From NCBI RefSeq assembly GCF_021155765.1, contig NC_060118.1, forward strand, positions 5,890,001-5,954,000: a stretch of 64,000 nt of DNA, written 5' to 3'. The notes beneath the pieces were generated by a model, which saw only the letters and a program-made list of their open reading frames with translations, made no database searches and was not told where the DNA came from. The translations under genes were made by a program, and so were the position numbers. This DNA is from Diprion similis. Its lineage: Eukaryota; Arthropoda; Insecta; Hymenoptera; Diprionidae. Below are positions 36,813-49,581 of the stretch, one piece after another. Numbering within the stretch: the stretch's first letter is position 1; every line of letters starts with the position of its first letter.

Positions 36813-39800
36813 TTGGCGAAAATTTCGACGACTTCGAAAAGTGCTGCAATAAGTTCTTTAGGGTACTATTTCGACGTGATTTTGCGAGAGGAATCGATTA
36901 ACCGCAGTCCCGATACGCTGCGAGCAACGCCTGCAAAGTTACAGCCGAAAAACTGCAGATTTTCATCGTCATTTCTCTGCTGCTGGTCCCAGGCTATTTT
37001 TAATGTGTTTTCTGAGTTCCTGGGCCTCGAATTAGTCTAAAAAGCGTCATACGGATCGATTCCCAGACAAAAGATTTTTCGGCCAAAAAAAATCCAAGGC
37101 TAACCCCTTTGCATTTTTGGCGAAAATTTCGTCGACTTCGAAAAGTGCTGCAATTAATTCTTTAGGGTACTATTTCGAAGTGATTTTGCGAGAGGAATCG
37201 ATTAACCGCAGTCCCGATACGCTGCGAGCAGCGCCTGCAAAGTTACAGCCGAAAAACTGCAGATTTTCATCGTCATCTCTCTGCTGCTGGTCCCAGGCTA
37301 TTTTTAATGTGTTTTCTGAGTTCCTGGGCCTCAAATTAGTCTAAAAAGCGTCATACGGATCGATTCCCAGACAAAAGATTTTTCGGCCAAAAAAAATCCA
37401 AGGCTAACCCCTTTGCATTTTTGGCGAAAATTTCGACGACTTCGAAAAGTGCTGCAATTAATTCTTTAGGGTACTATTTCGACGTGATTTTGCGAGAGGA
37501 ATCGATTAACCGCAGTCCCGATACGCTGCGAGCAACGCCTGCAAAGTTACAGCCGAAAAACTGCAGATTTTCATCGTCATTTCTCTGCTGCTGGTCCCAG
37601 GCTATTTTTAATGTGTTTTCTGAGTTCCTGGGCCTCAAATTAGTCTAAAAAGCGTCATACGGATCGATTCCCAGACAAAAGATTTTTCGGCCAAAAAAAA
37701 TCCAAGGCTAACCCCTTTGCATTTTTGGCGAAAATTTCGACGACTTCGAAAAGTGCTGCAATTAATTCTTTAGGGTACTATTTCGACGTGATTTTGCGAG
37801 AGGAATCGATTAACCGCAGTCCCGATACGCTGCGAGCAACGCCTGCAAAGTTACAGCCGAAAAACTGCAGATTTTCATCGTCATTTCTCTGCTACTGGTC
37901 CCAGGCTATTTTTAATGTGTTTTCTGAGTTCCTGGGCCTCGAATTAGTCTAAAAAGCGTCATACGGATCGATTCCCAGACAAAAGATTTTTCGGCCAAAA
38001 AAAATCCAAGGCTAACCCCTTTGCATTTTTGATGAAAATTTCGACGACTTCGAAAAGTGCTGCAATTAATTCTTTAGGGTACTATTTCGACGTGATTTTG
38101 CGAGAGGAATCGATTAACCGCAGTCCCGATACGCTGCGAGCAACGCCTGCAAAGTTACAGCCGAAAAACTGCAGATTTTCATCGTCATTTCTCTGCTGCT
38201 GGTCCCAGGCTATTTTTAATGTGTTTTCTGAGTTCCTGGGCCCCGAATTAGTCTAAAAAGCGTCATACGGATCGATTCCCAGACAGAAGATTTTTCGGCC
38301 AAAAAAAATCCAAGGCTAACCCCTTTGCATTTTTGGCGAAAATTTCGACGACTTCGAAAAGTGCTGCAATTAATTCTTTAGGGTACTATTTCGACGTGAT
38401 TTTGCGAGAGGAATCGATTAACCGCAGTCCCGATACGCTGCGAGCAACGCCTACAAAGTTACAGCCGAAAAACTGCAGATTTTCATCGTCATTTCTCTGC
38501 TGCTGGTCCCAGGCTATTTTTAATGTGTTTTCTGAGTTCCTGGGCCTCGAATTAGTCTAAAAAGCGTCATACGGATCGATTCCCGGACAAAAGATTTTTC
38601 GGCCAAAAAAAATCCAAGGCTACCCCCTTTGCATTTTTGGCGAAAATTTCGACGACTTCGAAAAGTGCTGCAATTAATTCTTTAGGGTACTATTTCGACG
38701 TGATTTTGCGAGAGGAATCGATTAACCGCAGTCCCGATACGCTGCGAGCAACGCCTGCAAAGTTACAGCCGAAAAACTGCAGATTTTCATCGTCATTTCT
38801 CTGCTGCTGGTCCCAGGCTATTTTTAGTGTGTTTTCTGAGTTCCTGGGCCCCGAATTAGTCTAAAAAGCGTCATACGGATCGATTCCCAGACAAAAGATT
38901 TTTCGGCCAAAAAAAATCCAAGGCTAACCCCTTTGCATTTTTGGCGAAAATTTCGACGACTTCGAAAAGTGCTGCAATTAATTCTTTAGGGTACTATTTC
39001 GACGTGATTTTGCGAGAGGAATCGATTAACCGCAGTCCCGATACGCTGCGAGCAACGCCTGCAAAGTTACAGCCGAAAAACTGCAGATTTTCATCGTCAT
39101 TTCTCTGCTGCTGGTCCCAGGCTATTTTTAATGTGTTTTCTGAGTTCCTGGGCCTCGAATTAGTCTAAAAAGCGTCATACGGATCGATTCCCAGACAAAA
39201 GATTTTTCGGCCAAAAAAAATCCAAGGCTAACCCCTTTGCATTTTTGGCGAAAATTTCGACGACTTCGAAAAGTGCTGCAATTAATTCTTTAGGGTACTA
39301 TTTCGACGTGATTTTGCGAGAGGAATCGATTAACCGCAGTCCCGATACGCTGCGAGCAACGCCTGCAAAGTTACAGCCGAAAAACTGCAGATTTTCATCG
39401 TCATTTCTCTGCTGCTGGTCCCAGGCTATTTTTAATGTGTTTTCTGAGTTCCTGGGCCTCGAATTAGTCTAAAAAGCGTCATACGGATCGATTCCCAGAC
39501 AAAAGATTTTTCGGCCAAAAAAAATCCGAGGCTAACCCCTTTGCATTTTTGGCGAAAATTTCGACGACTTCGAAAAGTGCTGCAATTAATTCTTTAGGGT
39601 ACTATTTCGACGTGATTTTGCGAGAGGAATCGATTAACCGCAGTCCCGATACGCTGCGAGCAACGCCTGCAAAGTTACAGCCGAAAAACTGCAGATTTTC
39701 ATCGTCATTTCTCTGCTGCTGGTCCCAGGCTATTTTTAGTGTGTTTTCTGAGTTCCTGGGCCCCGAATTAGTCTAAAAAGCGTCATACGGATCGATTCCC

Positions 39801-41981
39801 AGACAAAAGATTTTTCGGCCAAAAAAAAATCCAAGGCTAACCCCTTTGCATTTTTGGCGAAAATTTCGACGACTTCGAAAAGTGCTGCAATTAATTCTTT
39901 AGGGTACTATTTCGACGTGATTTTGCGAGAGGAATCGATTAACCGCAGTCCCGATACGCTGCGAGCAACGCCTGCAAAGTTACAGCCGAAAAACTGCAGA
40001 TTTTCATCGTCATTTCTCTGCTGCTGGTCCCAGGCTATTTTTAATGTGTTTTCTGAGTTCCTGGGCCTCGAATTAGTCTAGAAAGCGTCATACGGATCGA
40101 TTCCCAGACAAAAGATTTTTCGGCCAAAAAAAATCCAAGGCTAACCCCTTTGCATTTTTGGCGAAAATTTCGACGACTTCGAAAAGTGCTGCAATTAATT
40201 CTTTAGGGTACTATTTCGACGTGATTTTGCGAGAGGAATCGATTAACCGCAGTCCCGATACGCTGCGAGCAACGCCTGCAAAGTTACAGACGAAAAACTG
40301 CAGATTTTCATCGTCATTTCTCTGCTGCTGGTCCCAGGCTATTTTTATTGTGTTTTCTGAGTTCCTGGGCCTCAAATTAGTCTAGAAAGCGTCATACGGA
40401 TCGATTCCCAGACAAAAGATTTTTCGGCCAAAAAAAATCCAAGGCTAACCCCTTTGCATTTTTGGCGAAAATTTCGACGACTTCGAAAAGTGCTGCAATT
40501 AATTCTTTAGGGTACTATTTCGACGTGATTTTGCGAGAGGAATCGATTAACCGCAGTCCCGATACGCTGCGAGCAACGCCTGCAAAGTTACAGCCGAAAA
40601 ACTGCAGATTTTCATCGTCATTTCTCTGCTGCTGGTCCCAGGCTATTTTTAGTGTGTTTTCTGAGTTCCTGGGCCCCGAATTAGTCTAAAAAGCGTCATA
40701 CGGATCGATTCCCAGACAAAAGATTTTTCGGCCAAAAAAAATCCAAGGCTAACCCCTTTGCATTTTTGGCGAAAATTTCGACGACTTCGAAAAGTGCTGC
40801 AATTAATTCTTTAGGGTACTATTTCGACGTGATTTTGCGAGAGGAATCGATTAACCGCAGTCCCGATACGCTGCGAGCAACGCCTGCAAAGTTACAGCCG
40901 AAAAACTGCAGATTTTCATCGTCATTTCTCTGCTGCTGGTCCGAGGCTATTTTTAATGTGTTTTCTGAGTTCCTGGGCCTCGAATTAGTCTAGAAAGCGT
41001 CATACGGATTGATTCCCAGACAAAAGATTTTTCGGCCAAAAAAAATCCAAGGCTAACCCCTTTGCATTTTTGGCGAAAATTTCGACGACTTCGAAAAGTG
41101 CTGCAATTAATTCTTTAGGGTACTATTTCGACGTGATTTTGCGAGAGGAATCGATTAACCGCAGTCCCGATACGCTGCGAGCAACGCCTGCAAAGTTACA
41201 GCCGAAAAACTGCAGATTTTCATCGTCATTTCTCTGCTGCTGGTCCCAGGCTATTTTTAATGTGTTTTCTGAGTTCCTGGGCCTCGAATTAGTCTAAAAA
41301 GCGTCATACGGATCGATTCCCAGACAAAAGATTTTTCGGCCAAAAAAAATCCAAGGCTAACCCCTTTGCATTTTTGGCGAAAATTTCGACGACTTCGAAA
41401 AGTGCTGCAATTAATTCTTTAGGGTACTATTTCGACGTGATTTTGCGAGAGGAATCGATTAACCGCAGTCCCGATACGCTGCGAGCAACGCCTGCAAAGT
41501 TACAGCCGAAAAACTGCAGATTTTCATCGTCATTTCTCTGCTGCTGGTCCCAGGCTATTTTTAATGTGTTTTCAGAGTTCCTGGGCCTCGAATTAGTCTA
41601 AAAAGCGTAATACGGATCGATTCCCGGACAAAATATTTTTCGGCCAAAAAAAATCCAAGGCTAACCCCTTTGCATTTTTGGCGAAAATTTCGACGACTTC
41701 GAAAAGTGCTGCAATTAATTCTTTAGGGTACTATTTCGACGTGATTTTGCGAGAGGAATCGATTAACCGCAGTCCCGATACGCTGCGAGCAACGCCTGCA
41801 AAGTTACAGCCGAAAAACTGCAGATTTTCATCGTCATTTCTCTGCTGCTGGTCCCAGGCTATTTTTAATGTGTTTTCTGAGTTCCTGGGCCTCGAATTAG
41901 TCTAAAAAGCGTCATACGGATCGATTCCCAGACAAAAGATTTTTCGGCCAAAAAAAATCCAAGGCTAACCCCTTTGCATTT

Positions 41982-43197
41982 TTGGCGAAAATTTCGACGA
42001 CTTCGAAAAGTGCTGCAATTAATTCTTTAGGGTACTATTTCGACGTGATTTTGCGAGAGGAATCGATTAACCGCAGTCCCGATACGCTGCGAGCAACGCC
42101 TGCAAAGTTACAGCCGAAAAACTGCAGATTTTCATCGTCATTTCTCTGCTGCTGGTCCCAGGCTATTTTTAATGTGTTTTCTGAGTTCCTGGGCTCCGAA
42201 TTAGTCTAGAAAGCGTCATACGGATCGATTCCCAGACAAAAGATTTTTCGGCCAAAAAAAATCCAAGGCTAACCCCTTTGCATTTTTGGCGAAAATTTCG
42301 ACGACTTCGAAAAGTGCTGCAATTAATTCTTTAGGGTACTATTTCGACGTGATTTTTCCAGAGGAATCGATTAACCGCAGTCCCGATACGCTGCGAGCAA
42401 CGCCTGCAAAGTTACAGCCGAAAAACTGCAGATTTTCATCGTCATTTCTCTGCTGCTGGTCCCAGGCTATTTTTAATGTGTTTTCTGAGTTCCTGGGCCT
42501 CGAATTAGTCTAAAAAGCGTAATACGGATCGATTCCCGGACAAAAGATTTTTCGGCCAAAAAAAATCCAAGGCTAACCCCTTTGCATTTTTGGCGAAAAT
42601 TTCGACGACTTCGAAAAGTGCTGCAATTAATTCTTTAGGGTACTATTTCGACGTGATTTTGCGAGAGGAATCGATTAACCGCAGTCCCGATACGCTGCGA
42701 GCAACGCCTGCAAAGTTACAGCCGAAAAACTGCAGATTTTCATCGTCATTTCTCTGCTGCTGGTCCCAGGCTATTTTTAATGTGTTTTCTGAGTTCCTGG
42801 GCTCCGAATTAGTCTAGAAAGCGTCATACGGATCGATTCCCAGACAAAAGATTTTTCGGCCAAAAAAAATCCAAGGCTAACCCCTTTGCATTTTTGGCGA
42901 AAATTTCGACGACTTCGAAAAGTGCTGCAATTAATTCTTTAGGGTACTATTTCGACGTGATTTTTCCAGAGGAATCGATTAACCGCAGTCCCGATACGCT
43001 GCGAGCAACGCCTGCAAAGTTACAGCCGAAAAACTGCAGATTTTTATCGTCATTTCTCTGCTGCTGGTCCCAGGCTATTTTTAATGTGTTTTCTGAGTTC
43101 CTGGGCCTCGAATTAGTCTAAAAAGCGTAATACGGATCGATTCCCGGACAAAAGATTTTTCGGCCAAAAAAAATCCAAGGCTAACCCCTTTGCATTT
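41982..43197 (+). repeat. Dimeric higher-order unit (608 bp) present twice
   Basis: Units at 41982 and 42590 share GGGCTCCGAA plus TCTAGAAAGCG. Units at 42286 and 42894 share GATTTTTCCAGAGG plus GCGTAATACGG. The pair therefore repeats at 608 bases. The second dimer has picked up a TTTTTATCG variant in its second half. A related pair recurs at 46542 and 46846. Confidence 0.85.
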
Positions 43198-46100
43198 TTG
43201 GCGAAAATTTCGACGACTTCGAAAAGTGCTGCAATTAATTCTTTAGGGTACTATTTCGACGTGATTTTGCAAGAGGAATCGATTAACCGCAGTCCCGATA
43301 CGCTGCGAGCAACGCCTGCAAAGTTACAGCCGAAAAACTGCAGATTTTCATCGTCATTTCTCTGCTGCTGGTCCCAGGCTATTTTTATTGTGTTTTCTGA
43401 GTTCCTGGGCCTCGAATTAGTCTAGAAAGCGTCATACGGATCGATTCCCAGACAAAAGATTTTTCGGCCAAAAAAAATCCAAGGCTAACCCCTTTGCATT
43501 TTTGGCGAAAATTTCGACGACTTCGAAAAGTGCTGCAATTATTTCTTTAGGGTACTATTTCGACGTGATTTCGCGAGAGGAATCGATTAACCGCAGTCCC
43601 GATACGCTGCGAGCAACGCCTGCAAAGTTACAGCCGAAAAACTGCAGATTTTCATCGTCATTTCTCTGCTGCTGGTCCCAGGCTATTTTTAATGTGTTTT
43701 CTGAGTTCCTGGGCCTCGAATTAGTCTAAAAAGCGTAATACGGATCGATTCCCGGACAAAAGATTTTTCGGCCAAAAAAAATCCAAGGCTAACCCCTTTG
43801 CATTTTTGGCGAAAATTTCGACGACTTCGAAAAGTGCTGCAATTAATTCTTTAGGGTACTATTTCGACGTGATTTTGCGAGAGGAATCGATTAACCGCAG
43901 TCCCGATACGCTGCGAGCAACGCCTGCAAAGTTACAGCCGAAAAACTGCAGATTTTCATCGTCATTTCTCTGCTGCTGGTCCCAGGCTATTTTTATTGTG
44001 TTTTCTGAGTTCCTGGGCCTCGAATTAGTCTAAAAAGCGTCATACGGATCGATTCCCAGACAAAAGATTTTTCGGCCAAAAAAAATCCAAGGCTAACCCC
44101 TTTGCATTTTTGGCGAAAATTTCGACGACTTCGAAAAGTGCTGCAATTAATTCTTTAGGGTACTATTTCGACGTGATTTTGCGAGAGGAATCGATTAACC
44201 GCAGTCCCGATACGCTGCGAGCAACGCCTGCAAAGTTACAGCCGAAAAACTGCAGATTTTCATCGTCATTTCTCTGCTGCTGGTCCCAGGCTATTTTTAA
44301 TGTGTTTTCTGAGTTCCTGGGCCTCGAATTAGTCTAAAAAGCGTCATACGGATCGATTCCCAGACAAAAGATTTTTCAGCCAAAAAAAATCCAAGGCTAA
44401 CCCCTTTGCATTTTTGGCGAAAATTTCGACGACTTCGAAAAGTGCTGCAATTAATTCTTTAGGGTACTATTTCGACGTGATTTTGCGAGAGGAATCGATT
44501 AACCGCAGTCCCGATACGCTGCGAGCAACGCCTGCAAAGTTACAGCCGAAAAACTGCAGATTTTCATCGTCATTTCTCTGCTGCTGGTCCCAGGCTATTT
44601 TTAATGTGTTTTCTGAGTTCCTGGGCCTCGAATTAGTCTAAAAAGCGTAATACGGATCGATTCCCGGACAAAAGATTTTTCGGCCAAAAAAAATCCAAGG
44701 CTAACCCCTTTGCATTTTTGGCGAAAATTTCGACGACTTCGAAAAGTGCTGCAATTAATTCTTTAGGGTACTATTTCGACGTGATTTTGCCAGAGGAATC
44801 GACTAACCGCAGTCCCGATACGCTGCGAGCAACGCCTGCAAAGTTACAGCCGAAAAACTGCAGATTTTCATCGTCATTTCTCTGCTGCTGGTCCCAGGCT
44901 ATTTTTAATGTGTTTTCTGAGTTCCTGGGCCTCGAATTAGTCTAAAAAGCGTCATACGGATCGATTCCCAGACAAAAGATTTTTCGGCCAAAAAAAATCC
45001 AAGGCTAACCCCTTTGCATTTTTGGCGAAAATTTCGACGACTTCGAAAAGTGCTGCAATTAATTCTTTTGGGTACTATTTCGACGTGATTTTGCGAGAGG
45101 AATCGATTAACCGCAGTCCCGATACGCTGCGAGCAACGCCTGCAAAGTTACAGCCGAAAAACTGCAGATTTTCATCGTCATTTCTCTGCTGCTGGTCCCA
45201 GGCTATTTTTAATGTGTTTTCTGAGTTCCTGGGCCTCGAATTAGTCTAGAAAGCGTCATACGGATCGATTCCCAGACAAAAGATTTTTCGGCCAAAAAAA
45301 ATCCAAGGCTAACCCCTTTGCATTTTTGGCGAAAATTTCGACGACTTCGAAAAGTGCTGCAATTAATTCTTTAGGGTACTATTTCGACGTGATTTTGCGA
45401 GAGGAATCGATTAACCGCAGTCCCGATACGCTGCGAGCAACGCCTGCAAAGTTACAGCCGAAAAACTGCAGATTTTCATCGTCATTTCTCTGCTGCTGGT
45501 CCCAGGCTATTTTTAATGTGTTTTCTGAGTTCCTGGGCCCCGAATTAGTCTAAAAAGCGTCATACGGATCGATTCCCAGACAAAAGATTTTTCGGCCAAA
45601 AAAAATCCAAGGCTAACCCCTTTGCATTTTTGGCGAAAATTTCGACGACTTCGAAAAGTGCTGCAATTAATTCTTTAGGGTACTATTTCGACGTGATTTT
45701 GCGAGAGGAATCGATTAACCGCAGTCCCGATACGCTGCGAGCAACGCCTGCAAAGTTACAGCCGAAAAACTGCAGATTTTCATCGTCATTTCTCTGCTGC
45801 TGGTCCCAGGCTATTTTTATTGTGTTTTCTGAGTTCCTGGGCCTCGAATTAGTCTAGAAAGCGTCATACGGATCGATTCCCGGACAAAAGATTTTTCGGC
45901 CAAAAAAAATCCAAGGCTAACCCCTTTGCATTTTTGGCGAAAATTTCGACGACTTCGAAAAGTGCTGCAATTAATTCTTTAGGGAACTATTTCGACGTGA
46001 TTTTGCGAGAGGAATCGATTAACCGCAGTCCCGATACGCTGCGAGCAACGCCTGCAAAGTTACAGCCGAAAAACTGCAGATTTTCATCGTCATTTCTCTG

Positions 46101-47149
46101 CTGCTGGTCCCAGGCTATTTTTATTGTGTTTTCTGAGTTCCTGGGCCTCGAATTAGTCTAGAAAGCGTCATACGGATCGATTCCCAGACAAAAGATTTTT
46201 CGGCCAAAAAAAATCCAAGGCTAACCCCTTTGCATTTTTGGCGAAAATTTCGACGACTTCGAAAAGTGCTGCAATTAATTCTTTAGGGTACTATTTCGAC
46301 GTGATTTTGCCAGAGGAATCGATTAACCGCAGTCCCGATACGCTGCGAGCAACGCCTGCAAAGTTACAGCCGAAAAACTGCAGATTTTCATCGTCATTTC
46401 TCTGCTGCTGGTCCCAGGCTATTTTTAATGTGTTTTCTGAGTTCCTGGGCCTCGAATTAGTCTAAAAAGCGTAATACGGATCGATTCCCGGACAAAAGAT
46501 TTTTCGGCCAAAAAAAATCCAAGGCTAACCCCTTTGCATTTTTGGCGAAAATTTCGACGACTTCGAAAAGTGCTGCAATTAATTCTTTAGGGTACTATTT
46601 CGACGTGATTTTGCGAGAGGAATCGATTAACCGCAGTCCCGATACGCTGCGAGCAACGCCTGCAAAGTTACAGCCGAAAAACTGCAGATTTTCATCGTCA
46701 TTTCTCTGCTGCTGGTCCCAGGCTATTTTTAATGTGTTTTCTGAGTTCCTGGGCTCCGAATTAGTCTAGAAAGCGTCATACGGATCGATTCCCAGACAAA
46801 AGATTTTTCGGCCAAAAAAAATCCAAGGCTAACCCCTTTGCATTTTTGGCGAAAATTTCGACGACTTCGAAAAGTGCTGCAATTAATTCTTTAGGGTACT
46901 ATTTCGACGTGATTTTTTCAGAGGAATCGATTAACCGCAGTCCCGATACGCTGCGAGCAACGCCTGCAAAGTTACAGCCGAAAAACTGCAGATTTTTATC
47001 GTCATTTCTCTGCTGCTGGTCCCAGGCTATTTTTAATGTGTTTTCTGAGTTCCTGGGCCTCGAATTAGTCTAAAAAGCGTAATACGGATCGATTCCCGGA
47101 CAAAAGATTTTTCGGCCAAAAAAAATCCAAGGCTAACCCCTTTGCATTT

Positions 47150-49581
47150 TTGGCGAAAATTTCGACGACTTCGAAAAGTGCTGCAATTATTTCTTTAGGG
47201 TACTATTTCGACGTGATTTCGCGAGAGGAATCGATTAACCGCAGTCCCGATACGCTGCGAGCAACGCCTGCAAAGTTACAGCCGAAAAACTGCAGATTTT
47301 CATCGTCATTTCTCTGCTGCTGGTCCCAGGCTATTTTTAATGTGTTTTCTGAGTTCCTGGGCCTCGAATTAGTCTAAAAAGCGTAATACGGATCGATTCC
47401 CGTACAAAAGATTTTTCGGCCAAAAAAAATCCAAGGCTAACCCCTTTGCATTTTTGGCGAAAATTTCGACGACTTCGAAAAGTGCTGCAATTATTTCTTT
47501 AGGGTACTATTTCGACGTGATTTCGCGAGAGGAATCGATTAACCGCAGTCCCGATACGCTGCGAGCAACGCCTGCAAAGTTACAGCCGAAAAACTGCAGA
47601 TTTTCATCGTCATTTCTCTGCTGCTGGTCCCAGGCTATTTTTAATGTGTTTTCTGAGTTCCTGGGCCTCGAATTAGTCTAAAAAGCGTAATACGGATCGA
47701 TTCCCGGACAAAAGATTTTTCGGCCAAAAAAAATCCAAGGCTAACCCCTTTGCATTTTTGGCGAAAATTTCGACGACTTCGAAAAGTGCTGCAATTAATT
47801 CTTTAGGGTACTATTTCGACGTGATTTTGCGAGAGGAATCGATTAACCGCAGTCCCGATACGCTGCGAGCAACGCCTGCAAAGTTACAGCCGAAAAACTG
47901 CAGATTTTCATCGTCATTTCTCTGCTGCTGGTCCCAGGCTATTTTTAATGTGTTTTCTGAGTTCCTGGGCCTCGAATTAGTCTAGAAAGCGTCATACGGA
48001 TCGATTCCCAGACAAAAGATTTTTCGGCCAAAAAAAATCCAAGGCTAACCCCTTTGCATTTTTGGCGAAAATTTCGACGACTTCGAAAAGTGCTGCAATT
48101 ATTTCTTTAGGGTACTATTTCGACGTGATTTCGCGAGAGGAATCGATTAACCGCAGTCCCGATACGCTGCGAGCAACGCCTGCAAAGTTACAGCCGAAAA
48201 ACTGCAGATTTTCATCGTCATTTCTCTGCTGCTGGTCCCAGGCTATTTTTAATGTGTTTTCTGAGTTCCTGGGCCTCGAATTAGTCTAAAAAGCGTAATA
48301 CGGATCGATTCCCGGACAAAAGATTTTTCGGCCAAAAAAAATCCAAGGCTAACCCCTTTGCATTTTTGGCGAAAATTTCGACGACTTCGAAAAGTGCTGC
48401 AATTAATTCTTTAGGGTACTATTTCGACGTGATTTTGCGAGAGGAATCGATTAACCGCAGTCCCGATACGCTGCGAGCAACGCCTGCAAAGTTACAGCCG
48501 AAAAACTGCAGATTTTCATCGTCATTTCTCTGCTGCTGGTCCCAGGCTATTTTTAATGTGTTTTCTGAGTTCCTGGGCCTCGAATTAGTCTAAAAAGCGT
48601 CATACGGATCGATTCCCAGACAAAAGATTTTTCAGCCAAAAAAAATCCAAGGCTAACCCCTTTGCATTTTTGGCGAAAATTTCGACGACTTCGAAAAGTG
48701 CTGCAATTAATTCTTTAGGGTACTATTTCGACGTGATTTTGCGAGAGGAATCGATTAACCGCAGTCCCGATACGCTGCGAGCAACGCCTGCAAAGTTACA
48801 GCCGAAAAACTGCAGATTTTCATCGTCATTTCTCTGCTGCTGGTCCCAGGCTATTTTTAATGTGTTTTCTGAGTTCCTGGGCCTCGAATTAGTCTAAAAA
48901 GCGTAATACGGATCGATTCCCGGACAAAAGATTTTTCGGCCAAAAAAAATCCAAGGCTAACCCCTTTGCATTTTTGGCGAAAATTTCGACGACTTCGAAA
49001 AGTGCTGCAATTAATTCTTTAGGGTACTATTTCGACGTGATTTTGCCAGAGGAATCGACTAACCGCAGTCCCGATACGCTGCGAGCAACGCCTGCAAAGT
49101 TACAGCCGAAAAACTGCAGATTTTTATCGTCATTTCTCTGCTGCTGGTCCCAGGCTATTTTTAATGTGTTTTCTGAGTTCCTGGGCCTCGAATTAGTCTA
49201 AAAAGCGTAATACGGATCGATTCCCGGACAAAAGATTTTTCGGCCAAAAAAAATCCAAGGCTAACCCCTTTGCATTTTTGGCGAAAATTTCGACGACTTC
49301 GAAAAGTGCTGCAATTATTTCTTTAGGGTACTATTTCGACGTGATTTCGCGAGAGGAATCGATTAACCGCAGTCCCGATACGCTGCGAGCAACGCCTGCA
49401 AAGTTACAGCCGAAAAACTGCAGATTTTCATCGTCATTTCTCTGCTGCTGGTCCCAGGCTATTTTTAATGTGTTTTCTGAGTTCCTGGGCCTCGAATTAG
49501 TCTAAAAAGCGTAATACGGATCGATTCCCGGACAAAAGATTTTTCGGCCAAAAAAAATCCAAGGCTAACCCCTTTGCATTT
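47150..49581 (+). repeat. 8-monomer higher-order repeat, copy 1 (2432 bp)
   Basis: The variant order in this block matches 49582-52013. Diagnostic states are the TTATTTCTTTAGG + GATTTCGCGAGAGG units, a TCTAGAAAGCG unit, a TTTTTCAGCC variant (near 48631), and a unit with GATTTTGCCAGAGG, GACTAACCG and TTTTTATCG (48974). One noticed difference is CCCGTACAAAAG at about 47399-47410 against CCCGGACAAAAG in copy 2. Confidence 0.88.
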
